NCBI GenBank assembly: GCA_030589225.1
Contig: JAUUWD010000008.1
Location: 1 to 13,489, forward strand
Length of the DNA: 13,489 bases
Direction of reading: 5' to 3'
From: Desulfobacteraceae bacterium
GTDB taxonomy: Bacteria > Desulfobacterota > DSM-4660 > Desulfatiglandales > Desulfatiglandaceae
Translations under genes and position numbers: made by a program
Notes under the pieces: model-generated
Database searches by the model: none
Told to the model about the DNA's origin: nothing
Seen by the model: the letters and a program-made list of their open reading frames with translations, nothing else
Shown: positions 6,999-13,489 of the stretch, piece after piece
Layout: the number at the start of each line of letters is the position of its first letter
Position numbering within the stretch: the first letter of the stretch is position 1

Positions 6999-7886
6999 CT
7001 ACAGTCCCTCCACAACAAAGGTTTCCCCCAGGTCTTTAGAAATCAGATTTTTTTTTGCTATTAGGGCCTTATCTTTGGATTTAAAAATACCGAAGACGCT
7101 GGGTCCGCTTCCTGACATCAAAGCTCCTTCTGCCCCCTCATCCAACAAAAGCTTTTTAATGCAAGCTATAATAGGGAAATGAAAACCTGTGACCGTCTCT
7201 AAATCATTTTCCAGGATACGACTGATCTCAAAACGACCTTTTCTCAACCAATCCACAATATATTTATACTCCCCTTTTGTCAACTTTAATTTCAGATTCC
7301 CGTAGACCCATGCAGTGGAAACCTCAAGGGCTGGCATCACAATAACATACCAGAATTTTTGCCATTTTTCTATTGGCTCCAAGATTTCCCCTATCCCTCT
7401 GGCAATGCACTGTCTGTTCAGCAAAAAGAACGGCACATCCGCCCCCAAACAGACAGCCAGATCGGTGAGCTCTTGCAGTGTGAGGGGATAGGACCACATC
7501 TCATTCAGGCCTTTCAAGATGCAAGCCGCATCGCTGCTTCCACCGCCCAAGCCGGCTGAAACCGGAATATTTTTGGTAAGCTTTATGGAAACCCCCCGGG
7601 GGGTACCGGCCCTGGAAAAAAAGGCTGAAGCAGCCCGATAGACCAGGTTTTCCTTATTGTTGGGTACTGAAAAGCCCTGGCAGGAAAGCATAATCCGCCT
7701 GAGACGGATTAATTCTAACTCGATATGGTCAAATAACCCGACAGGCACCATGATGGAAACCAGTTCATGGTATCCGTCTGCCCGACGACCTGTCACCTTT
7801 AACCGGATGTTCAGCTTGGCGGGCGCTAAGAATTGACGATTTTTTATTGACGATTGACTATTAGGGCTGAACTGCTTGATCTTCAA
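6999..7886 (-). CDS. ispE: 4-diphosphocytidyl-2-C-methyl-D-erythritol kinase
   Basis: IspE is the ATP-dependent kinase of the MEP (non-mevalonate) isoprenoid pathway. It is a GHMP-family protein: APAKLNIRLKVTGRRADGYH (21-40, with Lys24) and PVSAGLGGGSSDAA (108-121, ATP loop) come first, then LGADVPFF with catalytic Asp150 and SGSGPSVFG near the C-terminus. The only in-frame start is a TTG at 7886, directly after an in-frame TGA; GGGA lies upstream at a plausible distance, and the htrA stop is 17 bases away. The first 19 residues or so precede the canonical family start and are largely encoded by a 7-bp repeat array (7833-7860), so this N-terminus is unusual. The function is well supported; the exact start is uncertain. 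Confidence 0.95.
   Translation of the reverse strand: MKIKQFSPNSQSSIKNRQFLAPAKLNIRLKVTGRRADGYHELVSIMVPVGLFDHIELELIRLRRIMLSCQGFSVPNNKENLVYRAASAFFSRAGTPRGVSIKLTKNIPVSAGLGGGSSDAACILKGLNEMWSYPLTLQELTDLAVCLGADVPFFLLNRQCIARGIGEILEPIEKWQKFWYVIVMPALEVSTAWVYGNLKLKLTKGEYKYIVDWLRKGRFEISRILENDLETVTGFHFPIIACIKKLLLDEGAEGALMSGSGPSVFGIFKSKDKALIAKKNLISKDLGETFVVEGL
7833..7860. repeat. 7-bp tandem array (TTGACGA/TTGACTA) inside the 5' end of ispE
   Basis: Four units in exact register are TTGACGA (7833-7839), TTTTTTA (7840-7846), TTGACGA (7847-7853) and TTGACTA (7854-7860). Read on the minus strand they encode about residues 10-18 of the predicted IspE, just before the conserved APAKLN core. Two units are identical and a third differs by one base. 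The array belongs to the same family and orientation as those at 6732 and 2232. Confidence 0.65.
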
Positions 7887-7903
7887 ATCATCAATCCCAG
7901 CGC

Positions 7904-9367
7904 TTATTCCCGTACCTTTATTGTTAAGTAAAGGGTAGTGCCGCTCCGATTGAGCAGGAAAAGGATTGTATCTCCCGCCTCGTATTTCTCAATCTTTCGG
8001 TTAAACTGCGCCAGGTCCTTCATAGAAATCTGGTCCACCTCAAGGATGATATCACCCGGTCTCATGCCTGCTTCTCCTGCGGGACTATTGCTTTCAACTT
8101 GAACCACAACAAGACCCCTTGTTTCCGATAACCCGAAATTTCTTGCAAGCTCCGGTGTGACCTCTTTCACCATCAGGCCGAGATTGGGGGAGGCTTCGCT
8201 AACCACCGGGGATTCATCTTCTTCTTTGAGCTCCCCGGTCTTCACCTGAAGACTCTTTTTTTTACCTTTTCGAATGAGCTCCAACGTCACTTTCTTCCCC
8301 ACAGGTGTGGACGCCACGATATAGGGAAGATCATGCATCTCCTTAATGTCTTCCCCGTCAAAGGAAACAATCACGTCCCCACGCTTGATGCCAGCCTCCT
8401 CTGCCGGCCCTCCTGCTGTCACATCTGCTACTAAGGCTCCTTTTTCGTCTTTGAGACCCAGTTTCTCCTTAAGATCAGGGGTGATTTTCTGGATCATCAC
8501 ACCCAACCAACCCCTGACCACTTTCCCCTTCTTTAGTTGTGGCAGGAGGTCTTTGGCCATATTTATGGGAATGGCAAACCCGATCCCGACGCTTCCGCCA
8601 CTCCGAGACAGGATGGCTGTATTGATCCCGACCACCTCTCCTGCGGTGTTGAGAAGTGGCCCCCCACTGTTTCCCGGGTTGATGGAGGCATCGGTCTGGA
8701 TGAAATTGTCGTAGGATCCAGCACCAATATCCCTGTACTTGGCACTCACAATGCCGGCTGTTACAGTAGCCTCCAGGCCAAAAGGGTTTCCAATGGCAAT
8801 CACCCAGTCCCCCACATATAACTTGTCGGAATCGCCCAGGGCTAACGGGACTAACGGATGGTCCGATTCAATACGAATAAGGGCCAGGTCGGTCTTGGTA
8901 TCGCGACCAACGATTTTCGCATCATATTCTCTTTTGTCTGCCAACTTGACCTTAATTTCTTCTGTATTTTCCACAACGTGGTTATTGGTCAAAATAAAGC
9001 CATCCTTGTCGATGATAAACCCTGATCCGAGGCTTTGCTGTCTATAATCCCTGGGAATCTGGTCTCCAAAGAATCGTTCAAAAAAGTCCTTAAAAGGGTC
9101 ATGGGGGCCAAGGGGCCCGCCAAAAGGCACCGGGCCACGTCTTCCCCCCTTTATCACTTTTACTGTACTGATATTCACCACTGATGGGCTAGCTTTCTTC
9201 GCCAGTTGGGAAAAGGATCCAGGGGCAGCCGGCAGCACCGAGCTGGTTTGGGCCTCTATCGTTAAAACCGAACCGAACAGTGTGGCGACAAGAAGACCGG
9301 TTATCAGGCAAAAAAGACTCCAGCCAGTGATATATATTTTTTTCCCATGGTGTTTGTTATTTTCCAT
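7904..9367 (-). CDS. Periplasmic serine protease, HtrA/DegP (DegQ) family
   Basis: The product is predicted to degrade or hold misfolded envelope proteins in the periplasm. The 487 residues begin with a basic stretch and one hydrophobic segment (about 11-38), a signal peptide with likely cleavage near EAQ-TSS. The trypsin-like domain carries the triad His130 (TNNHVV), Asp160 (TKTDLALI) and Ser234 (NPGNSGGPLL). Two PDZ domains follow (about 285-378 and 395-484). An AAGGAG lies about 13 bases before the ATG, somewhat far. The gene sits between the DUF1844 gene (71-base gap) and ispE (17-base gap), so it is probably co-transcribed with both. DegP, DegQ and MucD subtypes cannot be told apart here. 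Confidence 0.95.
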   Translation of the reverse strand: MENNKHHGKKIYITGWSLFCLITGLLVATLFGSVLTIEAQTSSVLPAAPGSFSQLAKKASPSVVNISTVKVIKGGRRGPVPFGGPLGPHDPFKDFFERFFGDQIPRDYRQQSLGSGFIIDKDGFILTNNHVVENTEEIKVKLADKREYDAKIVGRDTKTDLALIRIESDHPLVPLALGDSDKLYVGDWVIAIGNPFGLEATVTAGIVSAKYRDIGAGSYDNFIQTDASINPGNSGGPLLNTAGEVVGINTAILSRSGGSVGIGFAIPINMAKDLLPQLKKGKVVRGWLGVMIQKITPDLKEKLGLKDEKGALVADVTAGGPAEEAGIKRGDVIVSFDGEDIKEMHDLPYIVASTPVGKKVTLELIRKGKKKSLQVKTGELKEEDESPVVSEASPNLGLMVKEVTPELARNFGLSETRGLVVVQVESNSPAGEAGMRPGDIILEVDQISMKDLAQFNRKIEKYEAGDTILFLLNRSGTTLYLTIKVRE

Positions 9368-9393
9368 GATACAATTCTCATCTCCTTAAATCT

Positions 9394-9409
9394 TGCGCTT
9401 TATTGCGCA
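9394..9409. other. Hairpin between the DUF1844 gene and htrA
   Basis: TGCGC-TTTATT-GCGCA is a perfect five-pair stem, about 25 bases upstream of the htrA start. No T-run follows on the minus strand. It is better seen as an mRNA processing or stability element in the htrA leader than as a terminator. Confidence 0.4.
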
Positions 9410-9438
9410 CTGGTAAATCGCGCCGTTTGGGCGAGAAT

Positions 9439-9834
9439 TTATTCCTTTGTTGAATTGACATAGCGCCATCTCAGGTCAGTCAGGATATTCTCTATAAATT
9501 TTTTCTCTTCTTCTGTCAAATTTCCCTCAGTTTTTTCCTTTAGCATGGCAATTGTATCGATGGTATGTTTTGCAAGAGGCAGATCTTTGGCCTTCTTGCC
9601 GCTCTGAGGATCCGCGATCTCACCTAAATGAAAAAACACCGTCGAACTGAGGCTGAAAATCAGCGAGTTAAAACTAACTTCTGGCAGCGGAGGATGCTCA
9701 GCCTCCTTTTTTGGGGCCTGATCCTTTGGCTCTTCCTTTTTCTGTTCTTCTTCGAGTTTTGTGTCCTTTAATTCGCCTTTTTCGTCGAATGATCTCCTGT
9801 CCTTTATCACAAATCCCTTTTCTTCTTCCGCCAT
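9439..9834 (-). CDS. DUF1844 family protein
   Basis: This is a small soluble protein of 131 residues and unknown function. The first 50 residues are highly charged and repetitive in Lys, Glu and Pro (probably disordered). The conserved part (about 53-127) starts with VSFNSLIFSLSSTVFFHLG and includes DLPLAKHTIDTIAMLKEKT and LTDLRWRYV, which I recognise as the DUF1844 pattern. AAGGAG precedes the ATG at a six-base spacing. It lies 30 bases after serA and 71 bases before htrA, so it is probably in their operon. That context does not reveal a function. Confidence 0.85.
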   Translation of the reverse strand: MAEEEKGFVIKDRRSFDEKGELKDTKLEEEQKKEEPKDQAPKKEAEHPPLPEVSFNSLIFSLSSTVFFHLGEIADPQSGKKAKDLPLAKHTIDTIAMLKEKTEGNLTEEEKKFIENILTDLRWRYVNSTKE

Positions 9835-9864
9835 TATTCACTCCTTAATAATTTTATCGGAAAT

Positions 9865-11448
9865 TTACAACTCTATTCTTCTTGCTGAAAAGACATCTTT
9901 AAGGCCACGAAGTTCCTCAAGGACTTCGTGGCGTACTCCCGAACTGGTTGTCAAGAGAATCACGTTGCGCTTCTCTTTCTTTTGCTCTCCCACCTGCATG
10001 CGGCTGATGTTTATATCATGTTTTCCCAGTGTAGTCGCTATTAGACCTATGACACCCGGACTGTCCTGATTGTGAATGAGGAGCATGTGACCTTCAGGAA
10101 TGGCCTCCAGGTAAAAGTTATTGATGCGCAGGATTCTGGGCATTTTCTTACCAAAGATGGTACCGGATATGATGTTTTCACCCTCCAAAGTCCTGACAGT
10201 AAGTTTGATGAGGCTGGCAAAATTTTCAGAAGTTCTACTCTTGGACTCAACCACCTTTATCCCTCTATCAGCAGCAATATAGGGAGCATTGACAAAATTT
10301 ACGTTGTGTTTGAGGATTGGTGTCAACATCCCTTTAAGCATAGCCGTAGTCAAAGGCGCCAGGTCGTATTCGGTTACGGTGCCTGAATAATGAATTTGAG
10401 TCTCCACAATGGCACTGTCTGCAAGCTGGCTTTGAAGCGATCCCATCCTTTCCAGTAGCGTGGCATAAGGTCTCAGTGTACTCATCAGTTCAACGCTTAT
10501 ACTGGGAACATTCAAGGCGTTTTTGACTGTGCCATGGAGGAGGTAAGCCACAATCTGTTCAGCCACATCCTTTGCCACATTATCCTGGGCCTCAGTGGTA
10601 GAAGCACCAAGGTGGGGTGTGCAGATAAAATTGGGGAGGTCCATAAGCTTTATTTTCCCTGGCGGCTCAGTACTGAAAACGTCAAAGGCAGCGCCTGCGA
10701 GATGTCCTGAATACAGGGCTTCGTAAAGATCATCTTCCTTTACGATCCCACCACGGGCACAGTTGATCAACATGGCCCCTTTTTTCATTTTCGCAATGGT
10801 TTCCCGGTTGAACATGTTGGTCGTTTCATCAGTCTTGGGCGTGTGGATGGTGATATAGTCAGCCCGCTGGAGCAATTCATCAAGGGAAACTGGTTCAAGA
10901 TCCAACTTTTCAACAGTCTCTGGTTTTATGTAAGGATCATATACAATGACCTTCATTTTCATTCCTTTGGCCCTATCTGCGACAATTCGACCGATGTGGC
11001 CTGCACCGATCAGGCCAAGGGTCTTGTTGAAAAGCTCACGCCCCTTCAGCTTTTTCTTCTCCCATTTTCCCTCTTTTAGAGAACCAGTAGCCTGGGGGAT
11101 GTTCCTTGACAGGGCCATAATCATGGCCATCGTGTGTTCTGCTGTTGTTATGGTATTACCCTTAGGCGTATTCATCACCACAATGCCGCGCTGACTCGCA
11201 GCAGGGATGTCCACGTTGTCCAGGCCTATTCCTGCGCGGCCAATAACTCTGAGGTTTTGGGCTGCCGCAATGATGTCTTCCGTTACCTTGGTGGCGCTGC
11301 GAATCACTAAAGCGTCATACCGGTCGATAATCCCTTTCAATTCCTCTGGGCTTAGACCGATGTTTACATCGACGTCAATGCCCGGCGTCTCCTTAAATAT
11401 CTCGACACCCACATCTGACAGGGGATCACTTACAAGGACCTTCATCAT
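9865..11448 (-). CDS. serA: D-3-phosphoglycerate dehydrogenase
   Basis: The enzyme oxidises 3-phosphoglycerate with NAD+, the first step of serine synthesis. At 527 residues it is the long bacterial type. Substrate-binding segments flank a Rossmann domain with GAGHIG (148-153). The catalytic set is Arg232 (CARGG), Glu261 (FSTEPP) and His279 (TPHLGASTTEAQ). An intervening ASB domain (about 318-440) is followed by a C-terminal ACT domain (about 455-527), which usually gives serine feedback control. AGGAGG lies five bases before the first of two adjacent ATG codons. It is the first gene of the minus-strand run. A TATAAA-like -10 region is present upstream near 11502-11507, without a clear -35. 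Confidence 0.97.
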   Translation of the reverse strand: MMKVLVSDPLSDVGVEIFKETPGIDVDVNIGLSPEELKGIIDRYDALVIRSATKVTEDIIAAAQNLRVIGRAGIGLDNVDIPAASQRGIVVMNTPKGNTITTAEHTMAMIMALSRNIPQATGSLKEGKWEKKKLKGRELFNKTLGLIGAGHIGRIVADRAKGMKMKVIVYDPYIKPETVEKLDLEPVSLDELLQRADYITIHTPKTDETTNMFNRETIAKMKKGAMLINCARGGIVKEDDLYEALYSGHLAGAAFDVFSTEPPGKIKLMDLPNFICTPHLGASTTEAQDNVAKDVAEQIVAYLLHGTVKNALNVPSISVELMSTLRPYATLLERMGSLQSQLADSAIVETQIHYSGTVTEYDLAPLTTAMLKGMLTPILKHNVNFVNAPYIAADRGIKVVESKSRTSENFASLIKLTVRTLEGENIISGTIFGKKMPRILRINNFYLEAIPEGHMLLIHNQDSPGVIGLIATTLGKHDINISRMQVGEQKKEKRNVILLTTSSGVRHEVLEELRGLKDVFSARRIEL

Positions 11449-11522
11449 GTACGCCTCCTTTTGTGGTTGGGGAACGTCAAAGTCAGATTGAATAAGGCAT
11501 TTTATATTAAAATCATTTTACC

Positions 11523-11667
11523 TAGTGTCTGAACGAAAACTAGGAATTTTTTCCAAGACCAAGGAAGGCGAAAATTATAACCGCAGGAATACATTGAGTA
11601 TTTCGAGGATTATAATTTGAGCCTGACGTAGAGATTGGGAAAAATAACAGTTTTCGGTCGGGCACTA
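11523..11667. mobile_element. 145-bp imperfect palindrome, MITE-like
   Basis: The ends are TAGTGTCTGAACGAAAACT on the left and, read in reverse complement, TAGTGCCCGACCGAAAACT on the right, matching at 16 of 19 positions. Pairing continues inward through ATTTTT-rich arms and AATTATAA/TTATAATT to a centre near 11589-11607, where GAATAC and GTATTTC enclose ATTGA. In a plus-strand transcript two of the terminal mismatches become U-G pairs, so selection on an RNA hairpin is possible. TA lies at both ends, which would fit a TA target duplication (IS630/Tc1-type) but cannot be separated from the palindrome itself. There is no coding capacity. It fills most of the gap between serA and the dehydrogenase gene. 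Confidence 0.7.
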
Positions 11668-11707
11668 ATTAGATGCAACTTTGATGGTCTCATACATGGA
11701 ATTTATC

Positions 11708-13201
11708 ATGCAGAAGAAATTTGTCAAGATCGATGTTTTTGATACCCCAAATCTTCTCTTGACAGGCCAGACGTTTTTCCCCTATGCTCATAACCTATAT
11801 CCGACGAATCAAATTTTTGGCAGTTCTCTTGTTAATTGTTCATGTCAGGGAAAGGACCTCTATCACATGCGAAAGAGCCTGTTTTTCCCTCTAAAGCAGG
11901 AAAATCTTACCAGCCTGGGTGTATATTATCATTTTAAAACCGGTCTTGTGACATTTCGTGCGGACAGGGAGTGGGAAGAGGGGGCAGACTGGTCAAGATA
12001 TGGCCGTGATTTTACCTGTGAACATCCACTGACCGCCCGCACCGCCTATCTTGGGCACCAGGAGACCCATGATTTATTCAGGAAACACGACTTGACAGGG
12101 TATTTGGACGACGTCGTGGACTTGATAAAAAAGGGGAACCACCAGGGTATCGAATGCTTTTTTGATCAGGAAAAAGATATACATTTTATCAGCAACATGC
12201 ACAGCAATACGCTGGGCATAAATAACGGTTATCATGCCATACGTAGCGGAGGTATACGACGTCACGAGAAGGATGAAGAAGAATTAGACGTAATCATTGA
12301 CGGCCTGAATTTAAGCCGGGCCATGTCCTTTAAAAATGCCGGAGCCCAAATCCCTTTTGGGGGCAGTAAAATTACTGTCCAGTGTGAGCCTGTAGATCTA
12401 AATGACTATCATGCCATAGGTTTTCTGGCCTATGCCTTAGACAGGACTCGATCCTTTACCGGCCCTGACATGGGCTTTTCACCCGGTCTGGCAGATGTCA
12501 TGAGGCGAGAAGGGTACTCGGTGAACATTGCCGGTGGCTTTGAAAGCCACATCGGCCCCACTGGAAGTCCCACCGCCTACGGTGTCTACCTGGCCCTGAA
12601 AGAAGCAGCGGAGGTCAAATTTGGCACAGAGGCCCTCGCAGGTAAAACCGTCGTGGTACAGGGCTTAGGGGCCGTTGGGTATCCTCTGGTTGAAAAATAC
12701 CTTGCAAAAGAAGAGCTTAACATATTCGTTACGGACATATTGCAGGATCCGGTTAAAAAATTAGTGGCTCAATTTCCGGACCATGTAAAGGAGATTGATC
12801 CCGGAGATGTCCTTACTACTGATGCAGATATCCTTGTCCCCGGCGCCATGGGTGGGGTCCTGGACGAGGAGAGCATCAGGGGGCTTAAGTATTCAATAGT
12901 AATGGGCGCGGCCAATAACCAGCTCAAGGCCACAAACCAGGAAGAAGAGATCAGGCTTGCAAAGATCCTTGCTGAACAGGACATATTGTTCCAGGTAGAC
13001 TGGATGCATAACACCGGCGGGGTGATCGCCGGTATGGAAGAGTACATGCACAGGGAAAATGCCAGCATGGATAGCATTATGAGCCATACTGAAAAAGTGT
13101 GTAAGTCTGGTGTCCGGGAAAACCTTGAGGCAGCGAGTAAAGAAGGCATTACGCCCACGGAAAGGGCCTATAAATATTTTAGCTCCATGATCTACCAGTA
13201 A
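11708..13201 (+). CDS. Leucine-dehydrogenase-like amino acid dehydrogenase with N-terminal extension
   Basis: It is a Glu/Leu/Phe/Val dehydrogenase family member, closest by eye to leucine dehydrogenase. From this start it is 497 residues against about 365 for that enzyme. The core begins around residue 131 and contains MSFKNAGAQ (Lys209) and PFGGSK (Lys221), matching the substrate and catalytic lysines. TGPDMGF supplies the conserved Asp254, TAYGVYLALKEAA resembles LeuDH, VQGLGAVG is the NAD loop, and MGAANNQLK follows. The first 130 residues (with Cys44, Cys46 and Cys104) match nothing I know. The usual GGTRMW is replaced by YHAIRSGG, so the substrate may differ. ATG at 11708 has GGAA six bases upstream; upstream in-frame starts at 11684 and 11696 lack one. 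It probably deaminates a branched-chain or related amino acid. Confidence 0.85.
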   Translation: MQKKFVKIDVFDTPNLLLTGQTFFPYAHNLYPTNQIFGSSLVNCSCQGKDLYHMRKSLFFPLKQENLTSLGVYYHFKTGLVTFRADREWEEGADWSRYGRDFTCEHPLTARTAYLGHQETHDLFRKHDLTGYLDDVVDLIKKGNHQGIECFFDQEKDIHFISNMHSNTLGINNGYHAIRSGGIRRHEKDEEELDVIIDGLNLSRAMSFKNAGAQIPFGGSKITVQCEPVDLNDYHAIGFLAYALDRTRSFTGPDMGFSPGLADVMRREGYSVNIAGGFESHIGPTGSPTAYGVYLALKEAAEVKFGTEALAGKTVVVQGLGAVGYPLVEKYLAKEELNIFVTDILQDPVKKLVAQFPDHVKEIDPGDVLTTDADILVPGAMGGVLDEESIRGLKYSIVMGAANNQLKATNQEEEIRLAKILAEQDILFQVDWMHNTGGVIAGMEEYMHRENASMDSIMSHTEKVCKSGVRENLEAASKEGITPTERAYKYFSSMIYQ

Positions 13202-13209
13202 AGACCTCG

Positions 13210-13356
13210 TTAAATGGTTAAGTAGTTGAGTTGTTAAGTTGTCGTTATAATGGTCATATCTGTTATTTACTTGAAAATTGGACATTCTGTGATTGAAAAG
13301 CTATAACATCCGGAAAAAGCAGTAAATATTTTCGCTTTAACCACCTAACTACTCAA
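13210..13356. repeat. Inverted pair of 8-bp tandem arrays downstream of the dehydrogenase gene
   Basis: Four octamers in register occur at 13210-13241: TTAAATGG, TTAAGTAG, TTGAGTTG and TTAAGTTG. On the opposite strand at 13333-13356 are three related octamers, TTGAGTAG, TTAGGTGG and TTAAAGCG. An inner inverted pair, TATTTACT (13264-13271) and AGTAAATA (13321-13328), nests inside. The whole is an imperfect palindrome of about 150 bp with no coding capacity and no clear terminator. Confidence 0.55.
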
Positions 13357-13428
13357 CGAGATCTAAATTTAGTAAACAGTTACAGGACGCTTTCGTGGCA
13401 TCAACCAACAACAAAAGGAGGTAGAATT

Positions 13429-13489
13429 ATGAAAAAGATGATGATTGTGTGTATGGTTTTTTTGGCTTTGGGCCTTGTTTTTGGCTCTG
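13429..13489 (+). CDS. Truncated gene for an exported protein
   Basis: Only the first 20 codons are in the window. AGGAGGT lies six bases before the ATG, a near-perfect ribosome binding site. The residues form a typical signal peptide: Met-Lys-Lys, then a hydrophobic run with one Cys (MIVCMVFLALGLVFGS). The mature protein is outside the window, so its function cannot be given. A lipoprotein is possible but no lipobox is complete here. Confidence 0.75.
   Translation, partial: MKKMMIVCMVFLALGLVFGS

Noticed and set aside
7591..7604. Perfect ACCCCCCGGGGGGT palindrome inside ispE
   Set aside because: It encodes ordinary residues (GTPRGV) in frame, and the frame stays open across it; it is a coincidence of codons, though the G and C runs could be a sequencing-error or slippage spot.
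9394..9409. Hairpin upstream of htrA as a terminator
   Set aside because: No T-run follows in the direction of transcription, and the stem is only five pairs.

Overview
The window looks like ordinary chromosomal housekeeping DNA from a delta-proteobacterium in the broad sense (Desulfobacterota-like). This assignment is an inference. It rests on the order ispE, tRNA-Gln, prs, rplY, pth, which I know from that group, together with a CarD/CdnL regulator, a membrane pyrophosphatase and a DUF1844 gene beside serA and htrA. No marker in the window fixes the species.

Layout. Positions 1-565 hold no complete gene: there is a possible minus-strand start codon at the very edge, a cluster of ATATGGCA-type repeats over a promoter-like site, and a near-consensus promoter just downstream of rluD. 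From 566 to 11448 ten protein genes and one tRNA gene all read on the minus strand. In transcription order they are serA, a DUF1844 gene, an htrA/degP-type protease, ispE, tRNA-Gln(UUG), prs, an intrinsic terminator, rplY (ctc), pth, hppA, a carD-type regulator and an rluD-type pseudouridine synthase. At 11449 the strand switches. The divergent gap holds a 145-bp imperfect palindrome that looks like a MITE, followed by a plus-strand leucine-dehydrogenase-like gene with an unusual N-terminal extension. The window ends in the signal peptide of a truncated plus-strand gene.

How the genes relate. They cover serine synthesis (serA), isoprenoid precursors (ispE), PRPP supply (prs), translation (tRNA-Gln, rplY, pth, rluD), envelope protein quality control (htrA), energy conservation from pyrophosphate (hppA) and transcription control (carD). 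Short gaps, the TAATG overlap of pth and hppA, and shared orientation suggest a few operons. The terminator after prs and promoter-like sites near rluD suggest internal breaks.

The most unusual content lies between genes. Degenerate tandem arrays of 7-bp units (TTGACTA type and GGTTCAA type) and 8-bp units (TTAAGTTG type) occur in several places, twice as inverted pairs. One 7-bp array runs into the 5' end of ispE and appears to encode part of its N-terminus. I see no defence system, CRISPR array, prophage or biosynthetic cluster, and I do not claim a new multi-gene system here.
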